The notes below the pieces were generated by a model. It was not told where the DNA came from. It made no database searches and saw only the letters and a list, made by a program, of their open reading frames with translations. From the NCBI RefSeq assembly GCF_005491705.1, contig NZ_CP028092.1:1426001-1490000 (forward strand): a stretch of 64,000 nucleotides of DNA, read 5' to 3'. This document shows, piece by piece, positions 46,414-55,684 of the stretch; positions within the stretch are counted from its first letter, which is position 1; each line of letters opens with the position of its first letter. A program made the translations under genes and the position numbers. Source of the DNA: Pontibacter sp. SGAir0037. GTDB taxonomy: Bacteria > Bacteroidota > Bacteroidia > Cytophagales > Hymenobacteraceae.

Positions 46414-47742
46414 CTAGCTTTCCTCCTGCTCCGTTACCTGGGCTTCCAGCAGCAGGCTGTCATCAATGGTTTTGCTGGTTTTGGCACCTAGTTCTTTCAG
46501 AATCTCTACCCTCCTGATTAGGTTGCCTTTGCCTTCAGTGAGCTTGTTCATGGCGGCGCTGTAGGAGCTTTGGCTGTTTTCGATGTGCTTGCCTATGGTT
46601 TTCAGATCATCCACAAAGCCTACAAATTTGTCGTATAGTTTACCGCTTTCCTCTGCAATGCGAATAACGTTTCGCTTCTGGTCTTCCTGCCGCCACACAC
46701 CTGCCACAGTGCGTAAGGTAGCCAGTAGTGTAGAAGTAGTTACCAATACAATATTACGATCGAAGGCATCGGTGAAAATATCGTGGTCGTGCTGCAGCGC
46801 CAGGTTAAAGGCAGGTTCTATCGGTATATACATCATCACAAAGTCAGGAGAGTTTATGCCGTTTAACCGATGATAGTTCTTTCTGCCTAGGTCTGTAAAG
46901 TGGGTGCGAATGGAATTGATGTGGCTACGCAGGTATAGCTCCTGCTGGTCTTCGTCTTCACAGCTGCAGTAGGCTTCGTAAGCTACCAGCGATAGCTTTG
47001 AATCTACAACCAGGTGCTTGGCATCCGGCAAACGTATGATCACGTCAGGACGGTAAACTTTATTATCGTCGTTTTGGCGTACTTCTTCCCGCTCATAATG
47101 TACCCCTTTCCGCAGTCCTGATTTTTCCAGCAGGCTTTCCAGCAGGTATTCGCCCCAGTTGCCCTGGGTTTTGCTTTCCCCTTTCAAAGCCTTTGTCAGG
47201 TTAATGGCATCCTGGCTCATGCGCTGGTTCAGCGAAGCCAGCTGAGAGATTTGCTCTTTCAACGAAACGCTCTCTTTCAATGACTTCTCATAGGTGGCGT
47301 CTACCTTAGCTTCAAACTCTTTTATACGTTCTTTCAGCGGCGACAGGATACGCTCCAGGTTTTCGGAGGAAGCTTTATTAAAATGTTCGGCATTATTCAC
47401 GAGCACCTGGTTGGAAATGCTCTGGAACTGTTGCAGAAGTTTTTCACGCAATTGCTCCAGTTCCTTTGCCTGGTCCTGCATACGGCTTTTCAGGTGCTCG
47501 TAGTCCGTCTCTACCTTGGTAAGGGCATTGGTCAGGTCAAGTGTTTCGGTTTGGGCATCGCGCAGCTGTTTTTTCAGGTCCTCGTTTTCCAGTGCTTTCT
47601 GTTTTGCCAGCCCCTCCAGCACACCATTGGCCACAGCAGCCTGGTTGGCTGCTTCCTGTAATTTGCCCGCTCTGCTTCGCATTGCCAGGAAGGCCATCAC
47701 CAGCCCGCCTAAAAATGCCGCTATACCTACCATTATCTCCAT
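46414..47742 (-). CDS. rmuC: DNA recombination protein RmuC
   Basis: A 442-residue protein. An N-terminal membrane anchor (IMVGIAAFLGGLVMAFLAM) is followed by a long coiled coil to about residue 200 and a nuclease-like core with LVVDSKLSLVAYEAY (PD-(D/E)XK type) and WRQEDQKRNVIRIAEESGKLYDKF. RmuC limits recombination at inverted repeats. It shares the strand of the arginine cluster, but a 57-nt gap separates it from argH and no functional link is apparent. Confidence 0.92.
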   Translation of the reverse strand: MEIMVGIAAFLGGLVMAFLAMRSRAGKLQEAANQAAVANGVLEGLAKQKALENEDLKKQLRDAQTETLDLTNALTKVETDYEHLKSRMQDQAKELEQLREKLLQQFQSISNQVLVNNAEHFNKASSENLERILSPLKERIKEFEAKVDATYEKSLKESVSLKEQISQLASLNQRMSQDAINLTKALKGESKTQGNWGEYLLESLLEKSGLRKGVHYEREEVRQNDDNKVYRPDVIIRLPDAKHLVVDSKLSLVAYEAYCSCEDEDQQELYLRSHINSIRTHFTDLGRKNYHRLNGINSPDFVMMYIPIEPAFNLALQHDHDIFTDAFDRNIVLVTTSTLLATLRTVAGVWRQEDQKRNVIRIAEESGKLYDKFVGFVDDLKTIGKHIENSQSSYSAAMNKLTEGKGNLIRRVEILKELGAKTSKTIDDSLLLEAQVTEQEES

Positions 47743-47799
47743 GTGCCAAAGGTAAATATTTTTAGCAAAGGTTGCTAATGAGATTAGTTAAACCTTTTA

Positions 47800-49131
47800 C
47801 TATGCGAGCAGTTGAGCAATCGCCTGGTCAACTTTAGCAAAATCGAACTTCTGGATTACCTGCTCCATCTGCTTCTTTATCTGCGCTGTACACAGGTTTC
47901 CGATACTGCCTTCGTGTGAATGGTTTACTTCGGAAGGAGCCTCAAAGGTACCTTCGGCAATGGCTGCCGCAATGTTCTTGTAAGCATCCCGGAACGGCAC
48001 TCCCTGCAGCACCTCGTTATTTACTGTCTCCACACTAAAGGCATACTTGTACAGGTCGTTTTTCATGATGTCGGATTTCACAATAAGCTTCGGCAGCATG
48101 TAATTAGCCATCTCCAGGCAGCTGAGCAGTTCTGTAAAGGCCGGCAACAGACTTTCCTTCAGCAACTGCATCTCACGATGATATCCGGAAGGTAAGTTGC
48201 CTGTTATGAGTGCAATCTCGTTTGGCAAAGCCTGTAGTTTGTTGCAGCGGCCGCGCATAATTTCAAAGACATCCGGGTTCTTCTTGTGCGGCATAATGCT
48301 GGAGCCGGTGGTCAACTCGTCGGGTAACGTTACAAAGGAGAAATTCTGGCTCATGTACAGGCACAGATCCATGGCCATTCTGCCTAGTGTAGCAGCTACT
48401 GAAGCGAGAGCCATGCTCACGCTACGCTCCGTTTTACCGCGGCCCATCTGGGCATACACGACATTATAGTTCAGACTGTCGAAGCCAAGCAGATCAGTTG
48501 TCATCTGGCGGTTCAGCGGAAAAGAAGAACCATAACCTGCTGCAGAGCCCAAGGGGTTTTTGTTGCTGATGCGGTAAGCCGCCTGCACCAATAGCAGATC
48601 ATCCACCAGGCTTTCGGCATAGGCACCGAACCATAAACCGAAAGAAGAAGGCATGGCCACCTGGAAGTGCGTGTAACCTGGCAGTAGCTTCTCTCTATGT
48701 TCCTCGCTCAGCGACTGAAGTGTATGAAATAACGTTTCAGTTGCCTCCACTACCTCTCTTAAACGATGGCGCATATACAGCTTCAGGTCGAGCAGCACCT
48801 GGTCGTTTCGGGAGCGGCCACTGTGGATCTTTTTACCAGCATCGCCAATGCGTTGTGTCAGCAGCATCTCCACCTGAGAATGCACGTCTTCTACCCCATC
48901 CTCTATCGTAAATTTACCGGCAGCTACTTCCAGGTATAGTTGCTTAAGTTCTGCCTGAACGGCAGCCAGATCGTCCTGCTCCAGCAGGCCTACACTTGCC
49001 AGCATACGGGTATGAGCCAAAGAACCCAATATATCGAACGGAGCCAGTTCCAGGTCCAGCTCCCTGTCTTTGCCAACCGTAAAACGCTCTATTTCTTCCT
49101 GTACCGGGATGCCTTTCTGCCAAAGTTTCAT
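47800..49131 (-). CDS. argH: Argininosuccinate lyase
   Basis: A 443-residue enzyme for the last step of arginine synthesis, splitting argininosuccinate to arginine and fumarate. The signature SSIMPHKKNPDVFE, the GYTHFQVAMP loop and the SGRSRNDQV region are all present. It is the most downstream gene of the arginine cluster. It is a normal-length fumarase/aspartase superfamily member. Confidence 0.95.
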   Translation of the reverse strand: MKLWQKGIPVQEEIERFTVGKDRELDLELAPFDILGSLAHTRMLASVGLLEQDDLAAVQAELKQLYLEVAAGKFTIEDGVEDVHSQVEMLLTQRIGDAGKKIHSGRSRNDQVLLDLKLYMRHRLREVVEATETLFHTLQSLSEEHREKLLPGYTHFQVAMPSSFGLWFGAYAESLVDDLLLVQAAYRISNKNPLGSAAGYGSSFPLNRQMTTDLLGFDSLNYNVVYAQMGRGKTERSVSMALASVAATLGRMAMDLCLYMSQNFSFVTLPDELTTGSSIMPHKKNPDVFEIMRGRCNKLQALPNEIALITGNLPSGYHREMQLLKESLLPAFTELLSCLEMANYMLPKLIVKSDIMKNDLYKYAFSVETVNNEVLQGVPFRDAYKNIAAAIAEGTFEAPSEVNHSHEGSIGNLCTAQIKKQMEQVIQKFDFAKVDQAIAQLLA

Positions 49132-49339
49132 GTTTTAATGTGCTAATAGGTTAATGTGCTGATGTGCTAATTATTTTGTAATGATTTATTTAGTATATGT
49201 ATATGACTTACACAAACTACAAGGCATAAGGTTGAAGCAATAATATTTTGTTTTCAGGAATTAAAATCCATATGTCTTGTGTCGTGCTACTTGTGTCTTT
49301 TTTCTTAACTATAAACTCTTAACTCTGAATTCTTAACTA
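49132..49339. repeat. Gap with tandem GTGCTAAT-type and CTTAACT-type repeats
   Basis: At 49138-49170 the unit (A/T)GTGCT(A/G)AT recurs with small variation just outside the argH start. At 49306-49338 a CTTAACT / TAACTCT pattern recurs just outside the argE stop. No gene lies between. Such repeats scattered between genes are common in Bacteroidota; the role is unknown. Confidence 0.5.
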
Positions 49340-50419
49340 TCAAAAAGCTATTTTTTCCAGCATTTGGATGTATAGCTGTATGCCCTCTTTGATCTCGTGC
49401 AGGTAGATGAATTCATCTGCTGTATGGGAACGGGCAGAGTCGCCGGGCCCAAGTTTTAAGGATGGCACCCTTAGTAATGCCTGGTCTGATGTGGTGGGGG
49501 AACCGTAGGTATAGCGACCAAGGTTGAGGCCAGCCTGTACGATGGCATGATCTACGGGAATACTGGAAGGTTGTAAGCGCACAGAACGGGGTGTTACGTC
49601 TGCTTTTACATTTTCCCTGATCACTTGTAATACCTCTTCTAACGTATAGGCATCCGTTACCCGCACATCTACTGTAAATTTACAGGTGTCGGGCACCACA
49701 TTATGCTGCGTACCTGCCTGTATAACGGTAACGGACATCTTAATTGGACCAAGTGTCTCCGAAATTTTGTTAAACTGATAGTGACGAAACCAGTTGATAT
49801 CCTGCAGCGCCTCGTAAATAGCATTAACACCTTCTTCTCTGGCTGCATGACCGGATTTTCCCTTTGCTTCACAATCGAGTACCAGCAGGCCTTTTTCAGC
49901 AACAGCCAAGTGCATTTGCGTAGGCTCACCTACAATGGCAAAGTCAATATCACCTAACTGAGGCAGCACCAGTTCCAGCCCGCTTGTACCGGAAACCTCT
50001 TCTTCGGCAGTTGCGGCCAGTACAAAATTGTATTTTAACGCTTGCTGCGGGTAGAAGTACAGGAAAGCTGCTATCAGACTGGTTAAACAGCCGCCTGCAT
50101 CGTTGCTTCCAAGTCCGTACAGTTTTCCTTCCTGCTCCAGTGGTTCCAAAGGGTTTAAGGTCCACCCTGGGTTTGGCTTTACCGTATCGTGGTGCGAGTT
50201 AAGCAGGATCGTCGGCAAAGATGGGTTATAGTATTTGTTAAATGCCCAGACGTTGTTTAAGTGCCGGTGCGCTTTTACCTCGTGCTTTTCCAGAAAAGTA
50301 AAAATAGCATCGGCTGTTTTATCTTCTTCCCTGCTAAAAGATTGTATACTGATCAGTTTCTTCAGAAGGTTTAGCGCCTCTTCGTAAAGGAAATGGAGTT
50401 GTGTTGTGTGGTCTGGCAC
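49340..50419 (-). CDS. argE: M20 metallohydrolase, N-acyl-ornithine/citrulline deacylase
   Basis: A 359-residue zinc hydrolase. The metal-binding region NSHHDTVKPN and the GSNDAGG motif are followed by the catalytic EEEVSGTSG and a dimerisation domain. In the acyl-ornithine carbamoyltransferase variant of the pathway it removes the acyl group from N-acyl-citrulline, not ornithine, which fits the ArgF' gene nearby. Whether the acyl is acetyl or succinyl is not visible here. Confidence 0.88.
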   Translation of the reverse strand: MPDHTTQLHFLYEEALNLLKKLISIQSFSREEDKTADAIFTFLEKHEVKAHRHLNNVWAFNKYYNPSLPTILLNSHHDTVKPNPGWTLNPLEPLEQEGKLYGLGSNDAGGCLTSLIAAFLYFYPQQALKYNFVLAATAEEEVSGTSGLELVLPQLGDIDFAIVGEPTQMHLAVAEKGLLVLDCEAKGKSGHAAREEGVNAIYEALQDINWFRHYQFNKISETLGPIKMSVTVIQAGTQHNVVPDTCKFTVDVRVTDAYTLEEVLQVIRENVKADVTPRSVRLQPSSIPVDHAIVQAGLNLGRYTYGSPTTSDQALLRVPSLKLGPGDSARSHTADEFIYLHEIKEGIQLYIQMLEKIAF

Positions 50420-50560
50420 TTTATTGCTGTATTTCTTAAACTTTGTGTTTAGTCTTAATTTCGAGAATCAGATAAGATGAACCGATGTTTAAAACCTTTA
50501 TGAAAGAATTAACCTTTTCTTTTCCTGCAGCGACTCATCCGGCACCTTGAAATAGCTCCT

Positions 50561-51379
50561 TTACTCGCTCTTATACAACTGCTCTGCTTTGCCCGATGAC
50601 AGCTTAATGCCTTTGATCATCGCAGAACTGAAGCCGTGGTGCTCCATTTCATTCAGACCCGCAATGGTACAGCCCTTAGGTGAGGTTACCTTATCAATCT
50701 CATTTTCTGGATGGCTGCCATTCAATAAAAGCAGTGAAGCTGCACCTTTGGCTGTTTGCGCTGCCATACGCAAGGCCTCGCTTGCATGAAAACCAATTTC
50801 GGTACCTCCCTGTGCCGCAGCACGAATAGAACGCAGGAAGAAAGCAATGCCGCAGGCGCAAAGTGCGGTGGCAGAAGTCATCAGCTCCTCTTCTATTTCT
50901 ACGGTCTCTCCTACGGCTTCAAAAATCTCCTTCACCAAAGCACGGTTCTCGGCTGAGGCTTCGTGGCTGGAGATACAGGTCATGGATTCGCGAATGGCAA
51001 TAGCTGTATTGGGCATAGCCCGCACCACCTCTACTCTTTTACCTATGCGCTTTACTATATCAGATACCTTTACACCTGTTACAATAGATATAAACAGATG
51101 CTTCTGCTCCTGGACCTGTTCGGCAATGTTATCCAGCACGGCATCCAGTTGCTGTGGCAAAATGCTCAGCACCACCACATCTGCCTCTGCTACAGCTGTG
51201 GCATTATCAGCTTTTACCTGAAACCCTTCCTGGGCCATGTCCTCCAGCAATCTGGTGTTTCTCCTGGTTAAGGTTATATCCGAGGCCGTGTATGTACCAG
51301 CAGCTACAAGCCCTTTTGCCAGGGCTTTCCCCATGTTGCCGCCACCGATAATGGCTATTTTCTTGTGGATTGTATTCAT
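50561..51379 (-). CDS. proC: Pyrroline-5-carboxylate reductase
   Basis: A 272-residue enzyme that reduces pyrroline-5-carboxylate to proline. The Rossmann motif IGGGNMGKALAKGLV begins the protein. VVLSILPQQLDAVL and the GKRVEVVRAMPNTAIAI block follow, and the C-terminal TSPKGCTIAGLNEME signature is intact. Its place between argE and argB links proline and arginine, since both use glutamate semialdehyde chemistry, but the gap on either side (141 and 57 nt) leaves room for its own promoter. Confidence 0.93.
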   Translation of the reverse strand: MNTIHKKIAIIGGGNMGKALAKGLVAAGTYTASDITLTRRNTRLLEDMAQEGFQVKADNATAVAEADVVVLSILPQQLDAVLDNIAEQVQEQKHLFISIVTGVKVSDIVKRIGKRVEVVRAMPNTAIAIRESMTCISSHEASAENRALVKEIFEAVGETVEIEEELMTSATALCACGIAFFLRSIRAAAQGGTEIGFHASEALRMAAQTAKGAASLLLLNGSHPENEIDKVTSPKGCTIAGLNEMEHHGFSSAMIKGIKLSSGKAEQLYKSE

Positions 51380-51436
51380 TGTCGGGTAAAAGGTAAGGGT
51401 GATTTATTACTTAAAAGTTAAGAATGTATGAAGAAG

Positions 51437-52240
51437 CTATGAAGCCTGCAGCGAGAGCAAAGTCCCCTCCTGCGCATCGGACGCCATTTCTTGCAGGTAA
51501 TGCGACTGCCCGATCACCACCTGGTACACGCCCTGCTGCAAAGCATGAAAAGCATTGTCCAGCTTGGGCAGCATACCTTTTGAAACCTGGCCTGTCATGC
51601 GCATTTCCTCGAACTTTGCCGGGTTTAGGTGGCGTACCACAGAATCATCGTCCTCAGGGTTCAGCAGCACGCCCTTTTTTTCGAAGCAATAAAGCAGTTT
51701 CACTCGGTATAAGGAGGCAAAGGCAACTGCCAGAACAGAGGCAATGGTATCTGCGTTGGTATTGAGCATAATGCCCTGCCCGTCGTGCGTAAGCGGTGCC
51801 AGCACAGGCACCAGTCCTGCCTGAAACAGGGCGGACAAGGTGGTGGTGTTAATTGCCTCTGCTCCTGCCACATCACCCACGAAACCGTAATCGATGGTTT
51901 TAACAGGGCGCTTTGTCGCTCGTATGCAGTTAGCGTCGGCACCTGTTAAACCAATCGCATTGCTGCTCAGGGCCTGTAGCTGCGCTACAATGTTTTTATT
52001 TACCAGACCACCGTATACCATCGTGACCAGTTCCAGCGTCTCTGTATCAGTTATGCGGCGGCCATCCACCATATTAGGCTCTATTCCCAGGCGCTGCCCC
52101 ATGGTGGTGGCTATTTTACCCCCACCATGCACCAGCAACTTAAACCCTGGTAAAGCAGCGAAGTCTCTTAAAAATTGAAGCAGCTCTACAGGAGAGTCCA
52201 CCACATTGCCACCAATTTTAACTATCGTAAGGTCTTGCAT
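51437..52240 (-). CDS. argB: N-acyl-glutamate kinase (acetylglutamate kinase family)
   Basis: A 267-residue amino-acid kinase. The phosphate-binding VKIGGNVVD and the GGGKI motif (VHGGGKIATTMGQRLG), GLTGADANCI and the NTNADTIASVLAVAFA block fit ArgB. It phosphorylates N-acetylglutamate or, in species with the succinyl pathway, N-succinylglutamate. It lies between argF' and proC. Confidence 0.93.
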   Translation of the reverse strand: MQDLTIVKIGGNVVDSPVELLQFLRDFAALPGFKLLVHGGGKIATTMGQRLGIEPNMVDGRRITDTETLELVTMVYGGLVNKNIVAQLQALSSNAIGLTGADANCIRATKRPVKTIDYGFVGDVAGAEAINTTTLSALFQAGLVPVLAPLTHDGQGIMLNTNADTIASVLAVAFASLYRVKLLYCFEKKGVLLNPEDDDSVVRHLNPAKFEEMRMTGQVSKGMLPKLDNAFHALQQGVYQVVIGQSHYLQEMASDAQEGTLLSLQAS

Positions 52241-52280
52241 TTTTCAGATTTTAGACGCTAGCTAACATCCAGTAGCTATT

Positions 52281-53231
52281 TTACAGATTTTCCAGCATTC
52301 GTTTCAGCACTGCCTGAGCCGCGAAAGTACGGTTATTGGCTTGCTCCAGTACCAGCGAATCAGGTCCGTCCAGAATTTCATCGCTCAACTCTACATTACG
52401 GCGAACAGGCAGGCAGTGCATTACCTTGGCATTATTCGTCAGGGCAAGTTTTTCATTGGTCATCATCCAACCTGCTCCATCTGTAAGTACTTTGCCATAT
52501 TGGGTATAGCTCGACCAGTTTTTCACATACACATAGTCCGCGTTTTGCAGGGCTTCGTCCTGGTTCGTAGTAACGGTTGCGCCTTTGGTAAATTCCTCTG
52601 CCAGGTCGTAACCTTCAGGATGTGTAATTACCAGTTCTACATCGGCCTGCTGCATCCACTCTGCAAAAGAATTGGCTACACATTGTGGTATGGCTTTGAC
52701 GTGTGGAGCCCAGCTTAATACTACTTTTGGCCGCTTTCCGGCAGGTGTATTTTCTTTGATGGTCAGTAAATCTGCCAGGCTCTGCAAGGGGTGACGTGTA
52801 GCTGATTCTAAGCTGACAATCGGCACTTTGGCATAACTGATAAATTTATGTAACAGGTATTCGCTATAGTCTTCGTCGCGGTTCTGCAGCTTCGGGAAAG
52901 AGCGTATTCCGATAATGTCGCAGTACTGCCCCATTACGGCCGCCGCTTCTTTGATGTGCTCCACAGTAGTACCGTTCATAATAGCTCCGTCTTCAGTTTC
53001 CAGTGCCCATCCCTCTTTGTCGAGGTTCATCACCATTACATTCATGCCCAGGTTAAGGGCTGCTTTCTGTGTGCTGAGGCGGGTACGCAGACTAGGGTTC
53101 AGGAAAATGAGACCCAGGGTTTTATTTTGCCCCAGGCTTTTATGCTGAGATGGATTTTCTTTCAGTTGCAGCGCTTCTTTTACCAACGCATCGAGGTCGG
53201 TAACATCATGCACAGAAGTATATTGTTTCAT
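52281..53231 (-). CDS. argF: N-acyl-ornithine carbamoyltransferase (ArgF'), predicted succinyl type
   Basis: A 316-residue transcarbamylase whose sequence aligns without gaps to the Bacteroides fragilis N-succinylornithine carbamoyltransferase over its first 100 residues (from memory). It has LNPSLRTRLSTQKAALNLGM (carbamoyl-phosphate loop), WALETEDG, HPLQSLADLLTI and MHCLPVRRNVE. The residue that decides acyl specificity (Glu92 in Xanthomonas for acetyl, Pro90 in Bacteroides for succinyl) is Val90 here (GTTVEHI). Published mutants of the Xanthomonas enzyme at this site, including Val, switch it to succinylornithine, so the prediction is succinyl. The start is coupled to argD by a TAATG overlap. 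Confidence 0.9.
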   Translation of the reverse strand: MKQYTSVHDVTDLDALVKEALQLKENPSQHKSLGQNKTLGLIFLNPSLRTRLSTQKAALNLGMNVMVMNLDKEGWALETEDGAIMNGTTVEHIKEAAAVMGQYCDIIGIRSFPKLQNRDEDYSEYLLHKFISYAKVPIVSLESATRHPLQSLADLLTIKENTPAGKRPKVVLSWAPHVKAIPQCVANSFAEWMQQADVELVITHPEGYDLAEEFTKGATVTTNQDEALQNADYVYVKNWSSYTQYGKVLTDGAGWMMTNEKLALTNNAKVMHCLPVRRNVELSDEILDGPDSLVLEQANNRTFAAQAVLKRMLENL

Positions 53232-54382
53232 TAAGACTGTGGTTGTAAAGAATAAAGAATAGATTCAAAAGCAGTTAAAAACTTATCGGCTTCGCGGGCG
53301 CCCATGTTGAGCGGTGGCAGCAGCCTTAAAGTATTTTTATCTGACGAGGAACCCGTAAAAATTTGGTGCTCTTCCAGGAGTTGCTTGCGGATAGGCCCGC
53401 ATGGTTCTTCCAACTCTACGCCTATCATCAGCCCGAGCCCGCGTACTTCGCGTATGTTTGGCAAGGTACGCAGTTCCTGCATCAGGCGCTGCCCCATTTG
53501 TTGGGCATTCTGCACCAGGTTTTCTTTCTTCATTACTTCCAGCACGGCAATGCCAGCTGCGCAGGCCAGGTAATTGCCGCCAAAGGTGGTGCCGAGCATT
53601 CCATGACGGGCTTCAATAGCCGGATTGATCAGCACGCCTGCTATTGGAAAACCGTTACCCATGCCTTTTGCCACCGTGATCAGATCAGGTGTAATATTAG
53701 CGTATTGATGTGCAAAGAATTTGCCGGAGCGTCCGTAGCCAGACTGAACTTCGTCGAGTATAAGCAGCGCACCTGTTTTTTTGCAGGCAGCCGCAACAGT
53801 TTGTAAAAAGGCTGTATCTGGTATATATACACCGCCCACGCCCTGTATACCCTCCACCATGACCGCAGCCAGTTGGTCTCCGTACTGTAGTATAGCTTCT
53901 TCGAATGCTGCGGAATCGTTTAGCGGAAGGAAAATGTAATTATCCGTCTCGTTGATGGGCGCAATAATAGAAGGATTGTCTGTAGCGGCCACCGCTGCAG
54001 AAGTCCTGCCATGAAATCCTTTTTTAAAAGTAATTACTTTTTTGCGGCCTGTATGGAATGAAGCAACTTTAAGTGCATTTTCGTTTGCTTCGGCGCCTGA
54101 GTTGCAGAGAAAAAGGCTATAATCGGTATAGCCGGAGAGTTCCCCCAGTTTTTCAGCCAGCTCTTCCTGCATGGGCATCTGCACCGAATTGGAATAGAAG
54201 CCGATATCATATAGTTGTCTGGCTATGCGTTTTACATAGTGCGGGTGGCTATGGCCAATCGAGATAACGGCATGTCCTCCATAGAGATCGAGGTAACGGT
54301 TGCCTTTGTCGTCCCAAACGTAGCAGCCTTGCCCACGCACGGGGTTTATATCAAAGAGAGGATATACATCAAAGAGGTTCAT
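53231..54382 (-). CDS. argD: Acyl-ornithine aminotransferase
   Basis: A 383-residue class III PLP aminotransferase. The Asp-containing ILDEVQSGYGRSG motif and the PLP Lys in ITVAKGMGNGFPIAGV are clear; HAVISIGHSHPHYV and EANENALKVA match ArgD. It makes N-acyl-ornithine from N-acyl-glutamate semialdehyde, the substrate for ArgF'. Its stop overlaps the argF' start by one base. Confidence 0.94.
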   Translation of the reverse strand: MNLFDVYPLFDINPVRGQGCYVWDDKGNRYLDLYGGHAVISIGHSHPHYVKRIARQLYDIGFYSNSVQMPMQEELAEKLGELSGYTDYSLFLCNSGAEANENALKVASFHTGRKKVITFKKGFHGRTSAAVAATDNPSIIAPINETDNYIFLPLNDSAAFEEAILQYGDQLAAVMVEGIQGVGGVYIPDTAFLQTVAAACKKTGALLILDEVQSGYGRSGKFFAHQYANITPDLITVAKGMGNGFPIAGVLINPAIEARHGMLGTTFGGNYLACAAGIAVLEVMKKENLVQNAQQMGQRLMQELRTLPNIREVRGLGLMIGVELEEPCGPIRKQLLEEHQIFTGSSSDKNTLRLLPPLNMGAREADKFLTAFESILYSLQPQS

Positions 54383-54673
54383 TGGCGTAAAATTAGATGT
54401 AAGACGTTAGACAATAGATAAAATAGAAAGAGTCGACTACTGTTGACATGGTTTATTTAAATTATGAATTATAAATTAGAATTTATGAATGAATTCAACT
54501 CGAAAGGATATAGCCTTTGCCTGCTTTTATTCGATTATATATTCTAAAATAATTTTTTTTGTTAAACTGTTTGTACCCAAGCCTGAACTAAATACTAGTA
54601 ATGATGAGCAGATTTCTTTTAGTTTTTAAAGCTCTACCGTCATTTCAAATCTTTGATTCATAATTTCTAATTC
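54383..54673. other. 291-nt AT-rich gap inside the arginine cluster
   Basis: No ORF. The stretch is AT-rich, with TAAATTAG / TTATGAAT-type low-complexity repeats at about 54460-54495 and TTCATAATTTCTAATTCCTAA at 54656-54676. It may hold a second promoter for argD and downstream genes. No clear box is assigned. Confidence 0.4.
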
Positions 54674-55684
54674 CTAAAACCCGGAAGGTTTTAGCTTTAG
54701 TCCTGCAGTTTCTTCCAGCCCGAAAAGCAGGTTCATGTTTTGCACGGCCTGGCCCGATGCGCCTTTTAACAGGTTATCGATCATGCTTGTTACTACCAGC
54801 ATTTCTCCTTGTTTCTCGAGGTACAGCAGGCATTTGTTGGTGTTTACCACCTGCTTCAGATCGGGATTGGCTGGAGACAACCATACAAACGGGTGGCTGC
54901 TGTAGTACGTGCTGTATAGCGCTGTTGCCTCTTCCAGAGTCAGGTTACTTTTCAGGTAGCTGGTGCAAAGGATGCCCCTGGTAAAGGGTCCGCGGTAAGG
55001 CACAAAGTGTACCGTTGGCACTTGCTCTCCTTGCTGTAGTTCATGCAGACTGCGCCCCACTTCGTTCAGGTGCTGGTGGTTTAGTACCTTATAGCTGGAA
55101 ATATTACTGCTGCGCCAGCTGTAATGCGAGGTCGGGCTTAAACTCTGACCTGCTCCCGTACTACCCGTAATGCCGCTTACATGCACCTCTTCCGTGAGAT
55201 AACCTTTAGCCGCCAGAGGCAAAAGAGCCAGCTGAATAGCCGTGGCAAAGCAACCAGGGTTAGCAATATGCTGTGCCTGCTTAATTTTTTCACGCTGCAG
55301 CTCTGGCAAACCATAGACAAAGGTTTTATCTGCCAGGGTAACAGGTGCCGCATTAGTGGCAAGCCCTTTCCAGCGAAAGTCCTGGCTCAGATCTATAATC
55401 CTGGTTTGAGCTGGAAATTCATTTTCTGAAAGAAAAGTCTTTGCCGCGCCGTGTCCTACACACAGAAACAGCACGTCTACCTCCTGCGCATAAGAATCAG
55501 AGAAAGTTAGCTCTGTATCGCCTAAAAGATCGGTATGCGTATTGGTGACAGGTTTTCCGGCCTGGCTGTTACTGTGCACAAAAACCAGCTCCACGTGCGG
55601 GTGGTTGATCAGGAGGCGCAGCATTTCGCCTCCTGTATAACCGGCTCCGCCTATGATGCCCGCTTTTATTTTTCCGTTGCCCAT
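54674..55684 (-). CDS. argC: N-acyl-gamma-glutamyl-phosphate reductase
   Basis: A 336-residue enzyme. The Rossmann start IIGGAGYTGGEMLRLL and the catalytic Cys in NPGCFATAIQLAL are typical; HSNSQAG and GITGSTGAG are also seen. It reduces the acyl-glutamyl phosphate made by ArgB. The start lies 19 nt inside the argG 3' end, so the two are translationally coupled. Confidence 0.95.
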   Translation of the reverse strand: MGNGKIKAGIIGGAGYTGGEMLRLLINHPHVELVFVHSNSQAGKPVTNTHTDLLGDTELTFSDSYAQEVDVLFLCVGHGAAKTFLSENEFPAQTRIIDLSQDFRWKGLATNAAPVTLADKTFVYGLPELQREKIKQAQHIANPGCFATAIQLALLPLAAKGYLTEEVHVSGITGSTGAGQSLSPTSHYSWRSSNISSYKVLNHQHLNEVGRSLHELQQGEQVPTVHFVPYRGPFTRGILCTSYLKSNLTLEEATALYSTYYSSHPFVWLSPANPDLKQVVNTNKCLLYLEKQGEMLVVTSMIDNLLKGASGQAVQNMNLLFGLEETAGLKLKPSGF

